A stretch of DNA of 64,000 nucleotides from Lelliottia nimipressuralis. Its GTDB lineage: Bacteria > Pseudomonadota > Gammaproteobacteria > Enterobacterales > Enterobacteriaceae. The translations under genes were made by a program, and so were the position numbers. The stretch covers positions 31,093 through 95,092 of the forward strand of contig NZ_SDDX01000010.1 of assembly GCF_004115925.1 (NCBI RefSeq), written 5' to 3'. Below are positions 40,714-49,275 of the stretch, piece after piece (the stretch's first letter is position 1; each line of letters begins with the position of its first letter). Below the pieces are notes generated by a model that was not told where the DNA came from, did not search any database, and was given only the letters and a program-made list of their open reading frames with translations.

Positions 40714-42336
40714 ATGGCATCTCCATCTTCAACCGCAGGAAAGGCGTGTGCGGAATGTGGTCTTCCTGATCCCTGTATTCTTGATGTGATAACGGATTTT
40801 CCAGCTAATAAGGAGAAACATATTTGGTCAAAAGAAGGTACAGCTCCGTTTAAAATACTCGACAAAGGCTATGGATGTGAGGGTGATATCACTATAGTGT
40901 GCCAGTGTAGCAAGAGTGGTTCACATGACGCATGGCTAGAGGAAGCATCAGGAAATCATGATTCCAAACTAACAACTGACGGAAATCCCAATAGCGTTAC
41001 GCTGCATTTTAAAGGAGAGAAAAAAGATATTGATGTTGTTAGTGCATTTCGCTCTCCCTGGGAATATCTAAGTTCAATAACCACTCCGCTGGATATCTTT
41101 GATGAACCTGCTCATTATACCGTAGTCGTTGACGGTTGCTACGAGCGTAGCCGATATGCACAAATCTACGTTTACCCTACAATTGAAATTCGTTTTACTA
41201 CAGGTCTAAGCTACGAAATAATCTCCTCGAGGCGGGAAAGAACTATTAAAGAACGTCGTGATGAAAGAATAAAATCTCGCGAAGCCATGGAGAATACAAA
41301 GCCTAAAAATAAAAATAAACTCCGTGATGGATGGCAGAATTCTACGGCTCAGTTCGAATGGTCAAACAAGACAACTTTAACTGTTGATTTTGGTATTAAG
41401 ATCGGTAATGTTGAATATTCACACAAATATGAAGAGGAAATAAGAAAATTACGGCAAATAAAAACCCTAGAACAGTTAAGGAGAGTCGATTCTCTGATTG
41501 AAAATATCAACAAATACTTCGCTCCTGATCCTGAAAATCAAGACGGCACACGAAAATACTCTCTATTCAATGCTAAAATAGAACCTGCAAAAATTGGGAT
41601 TTCATATGCCTATCAATATATCGACATTAAGGATGGCCCTTGTCATTTCTATGGTTTATTTGGTAAACCTTTTTTAGAAGCAAAATTTAAATTTGACATC
41701 ATCTCTTTTATTTGTGCCTACTGTAAAATTGACGATCTTGTCAACAGATGCCGTGATTATCTCAAAAAACATGGAACTAGTGTTGAATGCTATATCGAGA
41801 TTGCTACGGGAATTAATCTTAACCTTGGTTCTGTCTATGTTGAAAAAGATAAACAGTGGGATTTTAACATAGCCAAGAAGAATCAAATTTATTTGGGTTT
41901 AAAAGGAGTAGTCAGTGCAACATTTGAGGCCGAAATTTTTGTTGTAAAACTGACCGCAAATACTAAAGGCACTATAGGAGCCATTGCCGGATTTGAATTT
42001 GATCCACATGATAACGGTCTTGACCTTGCTTTATATCATGATGGTATTAAAGGTACGTTTGAGTTTATGGCTGATGTAAGCTATAGCCTTGACGATGGTG
42101 ATGTTCAAAATGGTAATAAAAAAACAGAAAATAAAGTAAAGAAGGAATGGCAACTATGCGCAGCTCTAAAACCATCAGAATCGCCATTGCGCATTAATTT
42201 ATATGGAAAAATACGTTGTATAAAAAAACCAGAGATTACGCCACCAGTGCAAACAAAACCTTGGGCGATGGGTACTAATCCTTTATCAAACAGTGGTGAA
42301 GGAAATGATAATAATCATAATACAACACATTACTAA
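40714..42336 (+). CDS. Candidate T6SS effector, no recognised family
   Basis: A 540-aa protein I do not recognise. It follows the DUF4123 adaptor after 17 bases, with AAAGGA before the ATG. This vgrG-adaptor-cargo order is the usual arrangement for a T6SS effector. Visible features: a Cys-rich N-terminus (C12, C15, C21, then GCEGDITIVCQC), a proline/aromatic region near 110-150, a highly charged probable helical segment (about 168-200, SSRRERTIKERRDERIKSRE), and a C-terminal half rich in alternating hydrophobic residues with a Gly-rich stretch (KGTIGAIAGFEF, about 415-426). There is no signal peptide, no clear transmembrane helix, and no lipase GxSxG, nuclease HNH or amidase motif that I can see. 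Two membrane-anchored proteins follow, which suggests a periplasmic or membrane target. Confidence 0.65.
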   Translation: MASPSSTAGKACAECGLPDPCILDVITDFPANKEKHIWSKEGTAPFKILDKGYGCEGDITIVCQCSKSGSHDAWLEEASGNHDSKLTTDGNPNSVTLHFKGEKKDIDVVSAFRSPWEYLSSITTPLDIFDEPAHYTVVVDGCYERSRYAQIYVYPTIEIRFTTGLSYEIISSRRERTIKERRDERIKSREAMENTKPKNKNKLRDGWQNSTAQFEWSNKTTLTVDFGIKIGNVEYSHKYEEEIRKLRQIKTLEQLRRVDSLIENINKYFAPDPENQDGTRKYSLFNAKIEPAKIGISYAYQYIDIKDGPCHFYGLFGKPFLEAKFKFDIISFICAYCKIDDLVNRCRDYLKKHGTSVECYIEIATGINLNLGSVYVEKDKQWDFNIAKKNQIYLGLKGVVSATFEAEIFVVKLTANTKGTIGAIAGFEFDPHDNGLDLALYHDGIKGTFEFMADVSYSLDDGDVQNGNKKTENKVKKEWQLCAALKPSESPLRINLYGKIRCIKKPEITPPVQTKPWAMGTNPLSNSGEGNDNNHNTTHY

Positions 42337-42352
42337 CTAAACGGAGATTGCG

Positions 42353-43363
42353 ATGAAAGCAAAATATTTTGTAACAGTCATTTTTCTAACAGGAGGTATT
42401 ATGGGCACAGTACTTTATTCAGGTGATAGCATACAGACCATTCGCACTCGATTTAATATTAATGATGCATATTGCGCTATCAAAACTAATGGCGTTACCG
42501 GTTTTAGTAATCGACGCTCAGCGTGGATAGAAAATGGTGATTCCACCGGCGCGATTTCCAGCACGAACGCAATGATGATGATGGAGAATGGTGAAAATGA
42601 AATCAGCCTTGAAATTGGGGCGTTAGGTTGGTTTTCCGATAAACCGGCCGATGCAGAAACGCGGGCCACGTTTTCGCCTGAAGCAGAGTGCAGTCTGGAT
42701 GTGGTTCATTCGGTTGAGAAAGATGAAATTACATTGTCATCTATCAAAGTGACAATCAACGATCAGGGAATTCCTGAGACACAATCAGACAGCCAGCATC
42801 CCATCACACGAAAAGAGATTCTGGCAGAACAGGCTGCGCCTGGCTTTATTGATCCAGATTACTTTGATGAAACCTATTTCCCTAAGGGAATGAAAGTCTT
42901 TCAGTTTACCCAAAAGATTACTGTAACAGGGCTCCCTGACTGGATCTGGACCCGGGCAACTCCGTTTAATGGCAGCGATGAACAGATACAAAAGTTAAAA
43001 GCCGCCTATACGGAAATGGCTGAAATTATCCGCTCCGGAGATCGAGTACGCCTGAAAGAATTTGACCGCGAGGCGCTGAAAATATGGTCTGCCACGACCC
43101 CAAGTAGTGAGGATGAGATATTACTCTCATTATATAAAAAAGAAAACCTAGAAGATAAAAAAATAAAAATGCTCTCTATTAGATGGGATAACTATGCTGT
43201 TCGGGTAATGAATAAAGGTCGTATGGTACAGTTATATAATAAATCAAAACCACTTTTATCACCTTTGACTTATACTTATATCCGTGATGATGGAAAGAAA
43301 GTTATGAATACCTACGCACCAATATTTTCCTTAATCAATGGTAAATTCATCCCAGTGGTTTAA
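42353..43363 (+). CDS. Membrane-anchored hypothetical protein, candidate immunity protein (copy 1)
   Basis: A 336-aa protein of unrecognised family. Residues 4-22 (KYFVTVIFLTGGIMGTVLY) form one hydrophobic N-terminal anchor or uncleaved signal, so the remainder should lie in the periplasm. Conserved features shared with copy 2 are YCAIKTNGVTGFSNRRSAW, an NAMMMMENGENEISLEIGAL run, GWFSDKP and AECSLDVV. The gene starts 16 bases after the candidate effector with a good GGAG site. Position directly after an effector and the periplasmic topology suggest immunity, by inference only. Confidence 0.6.
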   Translation: MKAKYFVTVIFLTGGIMGTVLYSGDSIQTIRTRFNINDAYCAIKTNGVTGFSNRRSAWIENGDSTGAISSTNAMMMMENGENEISLEIGALGWFSDKPADAETRATFSPEAECSLDVVHSVEKDEITLSSIKVTINDQGIPETQSDSQHPITRKEILAEQAAPGFIDPDYFDETYFPKGMKVFQFTQKITVTGLPDWIWTRATPFNGSDEQIQKLKAAYTEMAEIIRSGDRVRLKEFDREALKIWSATTPSSEDEILLSLYKKENLEDKKIKMLSIRWDNYAVRVMNKGRMVQLYNKSKPLLSPLTYTYIRDDGKKVMNTYAPIFSLINGKFIPVV

Positions 43364-44246
43364 TTCTATAATTATTAGTACCAATTCAAGGTTTTTATAA
43401 TGAGCTTAACAAAAGTGGCAGCATAGCATATATATTAAAAACCTCATATTTATAAACATGAAACCATTCACATGAAGATAAAATACAAAAAAAGAATTTT
43501 TTTAATGACAGGAATCATCGTGGGTGTAGTACTTTATTTAGATAATACTACTAAAACTATCCGCAGCCGATTTAATATCCAAGATGCATATTGCGCTATC
43601 AAAACTAATGGCGTCACCGGTTTTAGTAATCGACGCTCAGCCTGGATAGAAAATGGTGATTCCACCGGCGCGATTTCCAGCACGAACGCAATGATGATGA
43701 TGGAGAATGGTGAAAATGAAATCAGCCTTGAAATTGGGGCGTTAGGCTGGTTTTCCGATAAACCGGCCAGTGCAGAAGCGCGGGCTAAGTTTTCGCCTGA
43801 AGCAGAGTGCAGCCTGGATGTGGTTCAATCGGTTGAGAAAGATGAAATGACATTGTCATCTATAAAAGTGACAATTAACGATCAGGGAATTCCTGAGACA
43901 CAATCAGACAGCCAGCATCCCATCACACGAAAAGAGATTCTGGCAGAACAGGCTGCGCCTGGCTTTATTGATCCAGATTACTTTGATGAAACCTATTTCC
44001 CTAAGGGAATGAAACTCTTTCAGTTTACCCAAAAAATTACTGTAACAGGGCTCCCTGACTGGGTCTGGACCCGGGCAACTCCGTTTACCGGCAGCGATGA
44101 ACAGATACAGAAGTTAAAAGCCGCCTATATGGAATTGGCTGATATTATTCGCTCAGGAGATCGAGCGCGTTTGAAAGAATTTGACCGCGAGGCATTGAAA
44201 ATATGGTCCGCCACAACCCATAATAATGAGGATGAAATATTATTAT
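42459..44246 (+). repeat. Tandem gene duplication: near-identical DNA blocks in the two candidate immunity genes
   Basis: DNA at about 42459-43100 is repeated at about 43577-44215 with scattered single-base changes, for example a shared block from GATTCCACCGGCGCGATTTC onward. Flanking DNA on both sides of each block differs. The high identity indicates a recent duplication or gene conversion. Confidence 0.85.
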
Positions 44247-44470
44247 CATTGTATACAAAAGAAAACCTTGAGGAAAAAAAAATCAAAATACTTCCTATTA
44301 TATGGAAAGATTATGATGTCAGAGTTATTAATAAAGGTCGGATGGTACAATTATACAACAAATCAACCCCAGCGTATTCGCCGATAATATTCACTTATGG
44401 TGACAAACAGATGAGTAGCTATGTTCCAGTGTTTTCATTAATTAATGGTAAATTTGTCCCGGTTGTATAG
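43472..44470 (+). CDS. Membrane-anchored hypothetical protein, candidate immunity protein (copy 2)
   Basis: A 332-aa paralogue of the preceding gene. From about residue 32 to 245 there are only 13 differences in 214 aligned residues, and long stretches of DNA are identical. The N-terminal anchor (KRIFLMTGIIVGVVLYL) and the last 65-70 residues differ clearly. This mosaic fits tandem duplication with conversion of the middle, or diversified ends. A 108-bp gap separates the copies, and the ATG at 43472 has only a weak ribosome site. It ends before a hairpin and the PAAR gene. Confidence 0.6.
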   Translation: MKIKYKKRIFLMTGIIVGVVLYLDNTTKTIRSRFNIQDAYCAIKTNGVTGFSNRRSAWIENGDSTGAISSTNAMMMMENGENEISLEIGALGWFSDKPASAEARAKFSPEAECSLDVVQSVEKDEMTLSSIKVTINDQGIPETQSDSQHPITRKEILAEQAAPGFIDPDYFDETYFPKGMKLFQFTQKITVTGLPDWVWTRATPFTGSDEQIQKLKAAYMELADIIRSGDRARLKEFDREALKIWSATTHNNEDEILLSLYTKENLEEKKIKILPIIWKDYDVRVINKGRMVQLYNKSTPAYSPIIFTYGDKQMSSYVPVFSLINGKFVPVV

Positions 44471-44480
44471 ATATAAATTT

Positions 44481-44514
44481 TACCCGTCATATTTATTATG
44501 TAATGTGACGGGTA
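44481..44514. terminator. Hairpin after the second candidate immunity gene
   Basis: TACCCGTCA-N16-TGACGGGTA is a perfect 9-bp stem 10 bases after the stop. There is no T-run on the plus strand, so it may be a weak or Rho-assisted terminator, or an mRNA-stabilising hairpin separating the first cassette from the PAAR gene. Confidence 0.5.
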
Positions 44515-44616
44515 TCACTGCAACTCAATAATGCATCAGTTAATCAGTAATTCTAACATTTGCAACTGAAAATATAATATTCTGATTACGATTATTTCAT
44601 TCAAAGGAAGGTTAAA

Positions 44617-44901
44617 ATGCCTTTAGCGGCCAGAGTCACTGACAAAGGTACCCAGCATGATGGTTACCATGAAACCACTATCACAGCGGGTTCTCCCACT
44701 GTATTTATTGACAATCTCCCCTCAGCTCGTCTGGGGGACCCACTAACACCACATGAAAAGCCTTTACATCCGCCCCACTCCCGCAAAATAAGCAGCGGTT
44801 CATCAAGCGTTTTTATTGACGGATTACCCGCGGCAAGAACTAACGACACCATTGATTGCGGAGGTGTAATTATAGGTGGTGGAACCGTTAATATCGGGTA
44901 G
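44617..44901 (+). CDS. PAAR-domain protein (T6SS spike tip)
   Basis: A 94-aa PAAR protein that caps the VgrG trimer and can carry effectors. The family pattern is complete: MPLAARVTDKGTQHDGYHETTITAGSPTVFIDNLPSARLGD, then SGSSSVFIDGLPAARTNDTIDCGGVIIGGGTVNIG, with the paired His/Cys residues expected to hold zinc. It has AAAGGAAGG before the ATG. No fused toxin domain follows; the next gene encodes a separate amidase. Confidence 0.92.
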   Translation: MPLAARVTDKGTQHDGYHETTITAGSPTVFIDNLPSARLGDPLTPHEKPLHPPHSRKISSGSSSVFIDGLPAARTNDTIDCGGVIIGGGTVNIG

Positions 44902-45072
44902 ATAGTTATACTTCATCCTGAGTGCATATATTTTTATAATATACTGAAAAATAAGTGAAATACATAAAACAATATTTGTGAGGTTCATAATCAACATCTG
45001 AATAGGATGGATGCCTATCCGCTCTCCCTCTCCATGCTAATTTTAGAAAAACAAAAGGACTATGATATCTAT

Positions 45073-45801
45073 ATGGACAATGATTACTCAAAAACAACCG
45101 AAGATTTACTTCGAATGGGACTTAACGCAATTGCTAAAACAAGAGAAGATAAAAGAATAATAAGAGAGAGTATATTATCTGAAACACGGGAATCAGGCTT
45201 AACTATAAAAACACGTAGTGAGTGGGGTGCAAAGAAAGCCCAAGTATCTGATGGTGATGACTGGAATTATTCGGCAATAGTATTACATCATGCAGGAAAT
45301 AGCTATTCTTGTGATGAAGATTCCTTAAACAAGTTACGACAGGCCGAGAAAACGGATATCAATAGCTTTGGTCACTTAAGTTATCATTATGCAATTGATT
45401 GTCTAGGCGTAATCTTTGAAACATTAGATATACGCGAAAAAGGTGCTCATCTAAAAGGTGCCAATACAGGGCATATTGGAATAGTGTTTTTATCTGATTT
45501 TAGTTTACCAGGTGAGGCCGGAAAGTATGGTCCATCGCGATGGGACAGCCTCAGTGAGTTTTCAGGGCAGTTTAAGGATGACTGGGATCAATCATTTGAC
45601 TTACCAACAATTCAACAAAAAAACGCGATAGAAGCTTTGGTCAAAATACTTATAAAACACTTCCCGATTAAAGAGTTAGGAGGCCATAGAGAATTTGCTA
45701 CGTTAAATGCATTGGGAAGGGCATGTCCAGGAACTTATGGACTTCAAATTGCGGCCAGCCTAAGAGCACAATTTAATCTAACTTCTCCTGGTGAAAAATA
45801 G
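45073..45801 (+). CDS. Zinc N-acetylmuramoyl-L-alanine amidase (PGRP/amidase_2 fold), candidate T6SS effector
   Basis: A PGRP-like amidase of about 242 aa. The core reads TRSEWGAKKAQ, AIVLHHAGNS (first zinc His), LSYHYAIDCLGVIFETLDIREKGAHLKGANTGHIGIVFLSDF, then KELGGHREF (second zinc His) and GRACPGTYG (zinc Cys); the Tyr in YHYAID is the usual catalytic partner. It should cut the bond between muramic acid and L-Ala in peptidoglycan. No signal peptide is seen, consistent with delivery by T6SS into a rival's periplasm. The start is uncertain: ATG 45073 has AAAAGGA upstream, while in-frame ATGs at 45007 and 45034 would add 22 or 13 residues. It follows PAAR and precedes a small secreted or membrane protein gene. 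Confidence 0.85.
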   Translation: MDNDYSKTTEDLLRMGLNAIAKTREDKRIIRESILSETRESGLTIKTRSEWGAKKAQVSDGDDWNYSAIVLHHAGNSYSCDEDSLNKLRQAEKTDINSFGHLSYHYAIDCLGVIFETLDIREKGAHLKGANTGHIGIVFLSDFSLPGEAGKYGPSRWDSLSEFSGQFKDDWDQSFDLPTIQQKNAIEALVKILIKHFPIKELGGHREFATLNALGRACPGTYGLQIAASLRAQFNLTSPGEK

Positions 45802-45830
45802 TTTCATATATAGCAAATCGAGGTTGGAGA

Positions 45831-46151
45831 ATGCCAAATAATTTACTTTCCAATGCTATTTTTTTTATTGCATGTGCATATTTTTTAATTGGAATCGATA
45901 AAGAGCCTTACTATGAAGAGGGCGATTTACACTGGATCCCGGTCGTTTTCATTAAACACGATATAGCCCTCAATCTAATTTTTGAAATGCCAGTATCTCC
46001 AACGGAAGTATTAAGAAGCTCATCCCTATCCCCCGCAAAAAATAACGAACTTGCTAATTACTGCAAGATTAGATATGGCAATGAATTAATGGAATGTAAA
46101 CAAAAAATAACAAAAAAGATGCTCCTTAACGGGTTTTATATTCCAGACTAA
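45831..46151 (+). CDS. Small secreted/membrane hypothetical protein, candidate immunity to the amidase
   Basis: A 106-aa protein with no recognised family. Residues 5-21 (LLSNAIFFIACAYFLIG) form a hydrophobic signal or anchor, with a Cys at position 15 that could be read as a lipobox (IFFIAC, not a strong one). The remaining 85 residues are polar with two cysteines (C78, C89) that could form a disulfide in the periplasm. It begins 30 bases after the amidase stop, behind TTGGAG. Immunity proteins to peptidoglycan amidase effectors are small periplasmic proteins encoded just downstream, which is the basis of the suggestion. Confidence 0.6.
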   Translation: MPNNLLSNAIFFIACAYFLIGIDKEPYYEEGDLHWIPVVFIKHDIALNLIFEMPVSPTEVLRSSSLSPAKNNELANYCKIRYGNELMECKQKITKKMLLNGFYIPD

Positions 46152-46215
46152 AAAAGAAGATATGTTCAATGAAAAAAATCGCCGTCCCCTTCAAAGACAG
46201 GGCTGCCCGTCAGTT

Positions 46216-46247
46216 GAAAAAAACCTCGCAACTGCGAGGTTTTTTGT
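46216..46247. terminator. Bidirectional terminator before pgl (right island boundary)
   Basis: AAAAAAACCTCGCA-ACT-GCGAGGTTTTTT, nearly identical to the copy after ybhC. It terminates pgl from the right and the island's plus-strand genes from the left. Confidence 0.9.
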
Positions 46248-46265
46248 TTTTACGCCGCTTAGTGC
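46216..46265. repeat. Right imperfect direct repeat flanking the T6SS island
   Basis: Partner of the repeat at 35182-35229. Terminator, T-run and CGCTTAGTGC are shared in the same order and orientation. Here the TTAGTGC is the pgl stop codon and last codon. Confidence 0.7.
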
Positions 46266-47254
46266 GCGTTTACCACCACCCACATTGGGCCCTGGCCTAC
46301 GGCATAGCGGCCTTTCTCTTCCAGCAGGCCCTGCTCGCCTTTGATTTCATACAGCGCGATGTGGTGGGATTTCTGCCCCGCCGCCACCAGGAATTTACCG
46401 CTGTTATCAATGTTAAAGCCGCGAGGCTGGGTTTCGGTTGGCTGGAAGCCTTCGATTGCCAGCACGCTGCCATCTTCAGAGATACTGAAAATGGTAATCA
46501 GGCTTGAGGTTCGGTCGCAGGCGTACAGATGACGACCATCCGGGGTGATGTGAATATCCGCCGCCCAGCGGGTGTCAGTAAAGTCTGACGGCATCATGTC
46601 CAGGGTCTGAACGCGTTCAATCTTGCCGTTCGGATCGTTCAGTGCCCACACGTCGACAGAGCTGTTTAGCTCATTCACCACATAGGCGTACTGCTGATTC
46701 GGGTGGAACACCATGTGGCGCGGGCCTGCGCCCTCAACGGTGGTGATTTCCGCCGGGGTCTGCGCGGCCAGGTGGCCGTCGTCGCTCAAGGTAAACAGGC
46801 AGATTCGATCCTGTTTCAGCGCCGGAACCCACAGCGTGCGGTTGTCCGGAGAGATATTGGCCGAGTGGCAGCCTTCCAGCCCTTCAACCACTTCCACGCT
46901 GTCGCGCGGAAGGCCATCTTCCAGACGCGTGACGCTCACACAGCCCGCATTGTAAGAACCGCTGAAGATGAACTGGCCTTTGCGATCGGTCGAGATGTGC
47001 GTCGGGCTGCCCGGGAGCGGCGCTTCGGCGGTATAGGTCAGAGCACCATCGTCCGGTGCAATGCGGTAGGCCAGCACACGAAACTCAGGACGCACGCCTA
47101 CGTACAGAAAACGTTTATCCGGGCTGACAACCATCGGTTGCACCTGTCCCGGCACATCAACAACCTGCACCAGCGTGAGCGAGCCTTCCGCATTCAAACG
47201 CCAGACGTGGATCTGCTGGCTCTCAGGACTGGCGGTATAAACGGTTTGTTTCAT
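46259..47254 (-). CDS. pgl: 6-phosphogluconolactonase Pgl (YbhE)
   Basis: A 331-aa seven-bladed beta-propeller lactonase of the oxidative pentose phosphate pathway, with the same length as E. coli Pgl. Diagnostic stretches are [92 protein letters not shown] and [27 protein letters not shown] chose the ATG at 47254 behind GGAGAGGAG; the frame continues six codons upstream without support. It is divergent from ybhA, with a 141-bp promoter gap. Confidence 0.97.
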   Translation of the reverse strand: MKQTVYTASPESQQIHVWRLNAEGSLTLVQVVDVPGQVQPMVVSPDKRFLYVGVRPEFRVLAYRIAPDDGALTYTAEAPLPGSPTHISTDRKGQFIFSGSYNAGCVSVTRLEDGLPRDSVEVVEGLEGCHSANISPDNRTLWVPALKQDRICLFTLSDDGHLAAQTPAEITTVEGAGPRHMVFHPNQQYAYVVNELNSSVDVWALNDPNGKIERVQTLDMMPSDFTDTRWAADIHITPDGRHLYACDRTSSLITIFSISEDGSVLAIEGFQPTETQPRGFNIDNSGKFLVAAGQKSHHIALYEIKGEQGLLEEKGRYAVGQGPMWVVVNAH

Positions 47255-47395
47255 GAATACTCCTCTCCTCACTGCGCGTGAAAGTGATTAACTTTTTAAC
47301 GGTGAATGCTGAATTTTAGCCTGGCATTTTGTGGGTCACGCCTCTCGGTGTACCATCCCCTAAGACCATAATTCAACATTAACCCGGAAGAACAA

Positions 47396-48214
47396 ATGAC
47401 CTCGCGTGTGATTGCTCTGGATTTAGACGGTACGCTGTTAACCCCGCAAAAAACCCTGCTCCCCTCTTCGCTCGAAGCACTGAAACGTGCTCAGGAAGCG
47501 GGATATCAACTCCTGATTGTTACCGGTCGACATCACGTTGCCATTCATCCTTTTTATCAGGCACTGGCGTTAGATACACCTGCAATTTGTTGTAATGGCA
47601 CTTATTTGTATGATTATCATGCAAAAAAGGTTCTTGAGTCCGATCCGCTGCCGGTGACTGAGGCGTTACAACTGATTGATCTGCTGGATGAGCACGCCAT
47701 TCACGGCCTGATGTACGTGGATCACGCCATGCTCTATGAGCGCCCGACCGGGCATGTCATCCGTACCAGCAACTGGGCGCTGTCACTGCCCGAGGCCCAG
47801 CGTCCGGTCTTTACGCAGGTCTCATCCCTACGCCAGGCGGCCGCCGACGTCGATGCTATCTGGAAATTTGCCCTGACGGACGAAGATACGAACAAGCTGA
47901 ACGCGTTCGCGAAACATGTTGAGCAGACGCTGGGGCTGGAGTGCGAATGGTCCTGGCACGATCAGGTGGATATCGCGCGTAAGGGCAACAGCAAAGGCAA
48001 ACGCCTGACGCAGTTTGTTGAATCTCAGGGCGGGTCGATGAAAGACGTGATCGCTTTCGGGGATAACTACAACGACATCAGCATGCTGGAGGCTGCCGGC
48101 ACTGGCGTGGCGATGGGCAATGCCGACGATGCCGTCAAAGCGCGCGCCAACGTGGTCATTGGCGACAACACCACCGACAGCATCGCGCAGTACATTTACA
48201 CCCATCTGCTGTGA
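47396..48214 (+). CDS. ybhA: HAD-superfamily phosphatase YbhA (pyridoxal phosphatase)
   Basis: A 272-aa Cof-type HAD phosphatase. The catalytic motif I is DLDGTLL (D9, D11). Later motifs are VTGRHH, the class IIB cap, KGNSKGKRL (motif III Lys) and AFGDNYNDISMLEAAG (motif IV). E. coli YbhA hydrolyses pyridoxal phosphate, fructose 1,6-bisphosphate and other small phosphates; the length is identical. Its 3' end abuts the convergent modC stop with no gap. Confidence 0.95.
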   Translation: MTSRVIALDLDGTLLTPQKTLLPSSLEALKRAQEAGYQLLIVTGRHHVAIHPFYQALALDTPAICCNGTYLYDYHAKKVLESDPLPVTEALQLIDLLDEHAIHGLMYVDHAMLYERPTGHVIRTSNWALSLPEAQRPVFTQVSSLRQAAADVDAIWKFALTDEDTNKLNAFAKHVEQTLGLECEWSWHDQVDIARKGNSKGKRLTQFVESQGGSMKDVIAFGDNYNDISMLEAAGTGVAMGNADDAVKARANVVIGDNTTDSIAQYIYTHLL

Positions 48215-49273
48215 TCAGGCGGTGATCGAGACACTCTTGATCTGCGCGTAAAGCCACAGGCCAGGTTTGATGCCAAGCTCATCCCTGGCCCACGGGCTGA
48301 TGCGCGCCCATAGCTTTCTGCTGCCCACTTCCAGCTGTACTTCCACCTGGCCGTTATCGTCCACACACTGGGCCACTTTCGCGCGCAAAATATTACGAAT
48401 ACTGGTTTGCAACGGCGGCTGGAGGACCAGAGAAACATCCGACGCCTGAATGCGTATACGCAGCGCGGATTGCAGCGGCTTGTCGATCTTATTGACCCAC
48501 AGATGCTGATCGCCCAGCGCCAGCGCCGTCATGGCGTAGTGCGGATGGTGCTCCAGCACGCTGACCTTCAGGATGCTGCTCTGCTGCTCTTTCGGCAGCC
48601 ACGGATACATCACGCTGCTGCCCCACACCTCTTCCAGCGGTCCAAAGGCCTTCACGCTGCCGTTTTCCAGCACCAGCACGTTGTCCGCCAGATGCAGAAT
48701 CTCGTCCAGCGAGTGGCTGACGTAGAGCATCGGAATGTTAATTTCCCGCGCCAGGCGTTGCAGATAAGGCAACAACTCGCGCTTACGCGGCAGATCGAGC
48801 GACGCCAGCGGCTCATCCAGCAGCAGGAGTTCCGGTGCGGTTAACAGCGCGCGGCCAATCGCCACACGCTGTTTTTCACCGCCGGAGAGCGACGACGGGA
48901 GCCGGTCCAGCAGCGATTCAATGCCCAGCAGCGTGACCAGATTATCAAACTGACCGGCCATGCTTTTCGCCATGCCGTAGCGCAGATTGCCGCGCACTTT
49001 ATAGTGCGGAAAAAGGCGCGCGTCCTGGAACACATAGCCGATGCGCCGTTTTTCAGGGGCCAGGTAAATCTTATTTTCCGCGTCGTGAAGCACGCGATTG
49101 TTCAGCGCGATCCGCCCGGTTTGCGGGCGCGTCAGCCCGCTGATGGCATTAATCAGCGAAGTTTTTCCCGCGCCCGAAACGCCAAAGACGGCGGTAATTC
49201 CGCTAGCGGGCAGCGTTTCGTTGAGCACCAGACAGTGGTTACCGAGCGTTTGAGTAAAGTTGAGTTCCAGCAT
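48215..49273 (-). CDS. modC: Molybdate ABC transporter ATP-binding protein ModC
   Basis: A 352-aa ATPase subunit. Walker A is GVSGAGKT (31-38), Q-loop [11 protein letters not shown], signature [16 protein letters not shown], Walker [13 protein letters not shown] and H-loop YVSHSLDEI. The C-terminal region (about 290-352) is a TOBE/Mop domain ([22 protein letters not shown]) that binds molybdate and gives feedback inhibition. I chose the ATG at 49273 ([11 protein letters not shown]), two bases after modB. It is the last gene of modABC. Confidence 0.96.
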   Translation of the reverse strand: MLELNFTQTLGNHCLVLNETLPASGITAVFGVSGAGKTSLINAISGLTRPQTGRIALNNRVLHDAENKIYLAPEKRRIGYVFQDARLFPHYKVRGNLRYGMAKSMAGQFDNLVTLLGIESLLDRLPSSLSGGEKQRVAIGRALLTAPELLLLDEPLASLDLPRKRELLPYLQRLAREINIPMLYVSHSLDEILHLADNVLVLENGSVKAFGPLEEVWGSSVMYPWLPKEQQSSILKVSVLEHHPHYAMTALALGDQHLWVNKIDKPLQSALRIRIQASDVSLVLQPPLQTSIRNILRAKVAQCVDDNGQVEVQLEVGSRKLWARISPWARDELGIKPGLWLYAQIKSVSITA

Positions 49274-49275
49274 GA

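Larger units (their letters stand above)
35214..46217. mobile_element. T6SS accessory genomic island (about 11 kb) between ybhC and pgl
   Basis: This block splits ybhC from pgl, which are neighbours in E. coli. It has clearly lower GC content and looser spacing than the flanks and is bracketed by the duplicated terminator sequence. It holds tssF, vgrG, a DUF4123 adaptor, candidate effectors and immunity proteins, and PAAR. I see no integrase, transposase or tRNA target, so the way it arrived is unclear; recombination at the terminator or replacement of a larger T6SS locus are options. Confidence 0.75.

Noticed and set aside
41220..41330. The charged segment of the 540-aa protein as a nuclease active site
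   Set aside because: The residues (RRERTIKERRDERIKSRE) are just alternating acidic and basic residues, as in a coiled coil; no HNH, PD-(D/E)XK or HxxD pattern could be placed.
43403..43426. Tiny frame MSLTKVAA between the two candidate immunity genes
   Set aside because: Eight codons with a weak ribosome site and no conserved match; too short to support as a gene.
35182..46265. Treating the flanking repeats as integrase attachment sites
   Set aside because: No integrase, recombination directionality factor or tRNA target lies in the island, and the repeat is a terminator; a duplication or recombination scar explains it with fewer assumptions.
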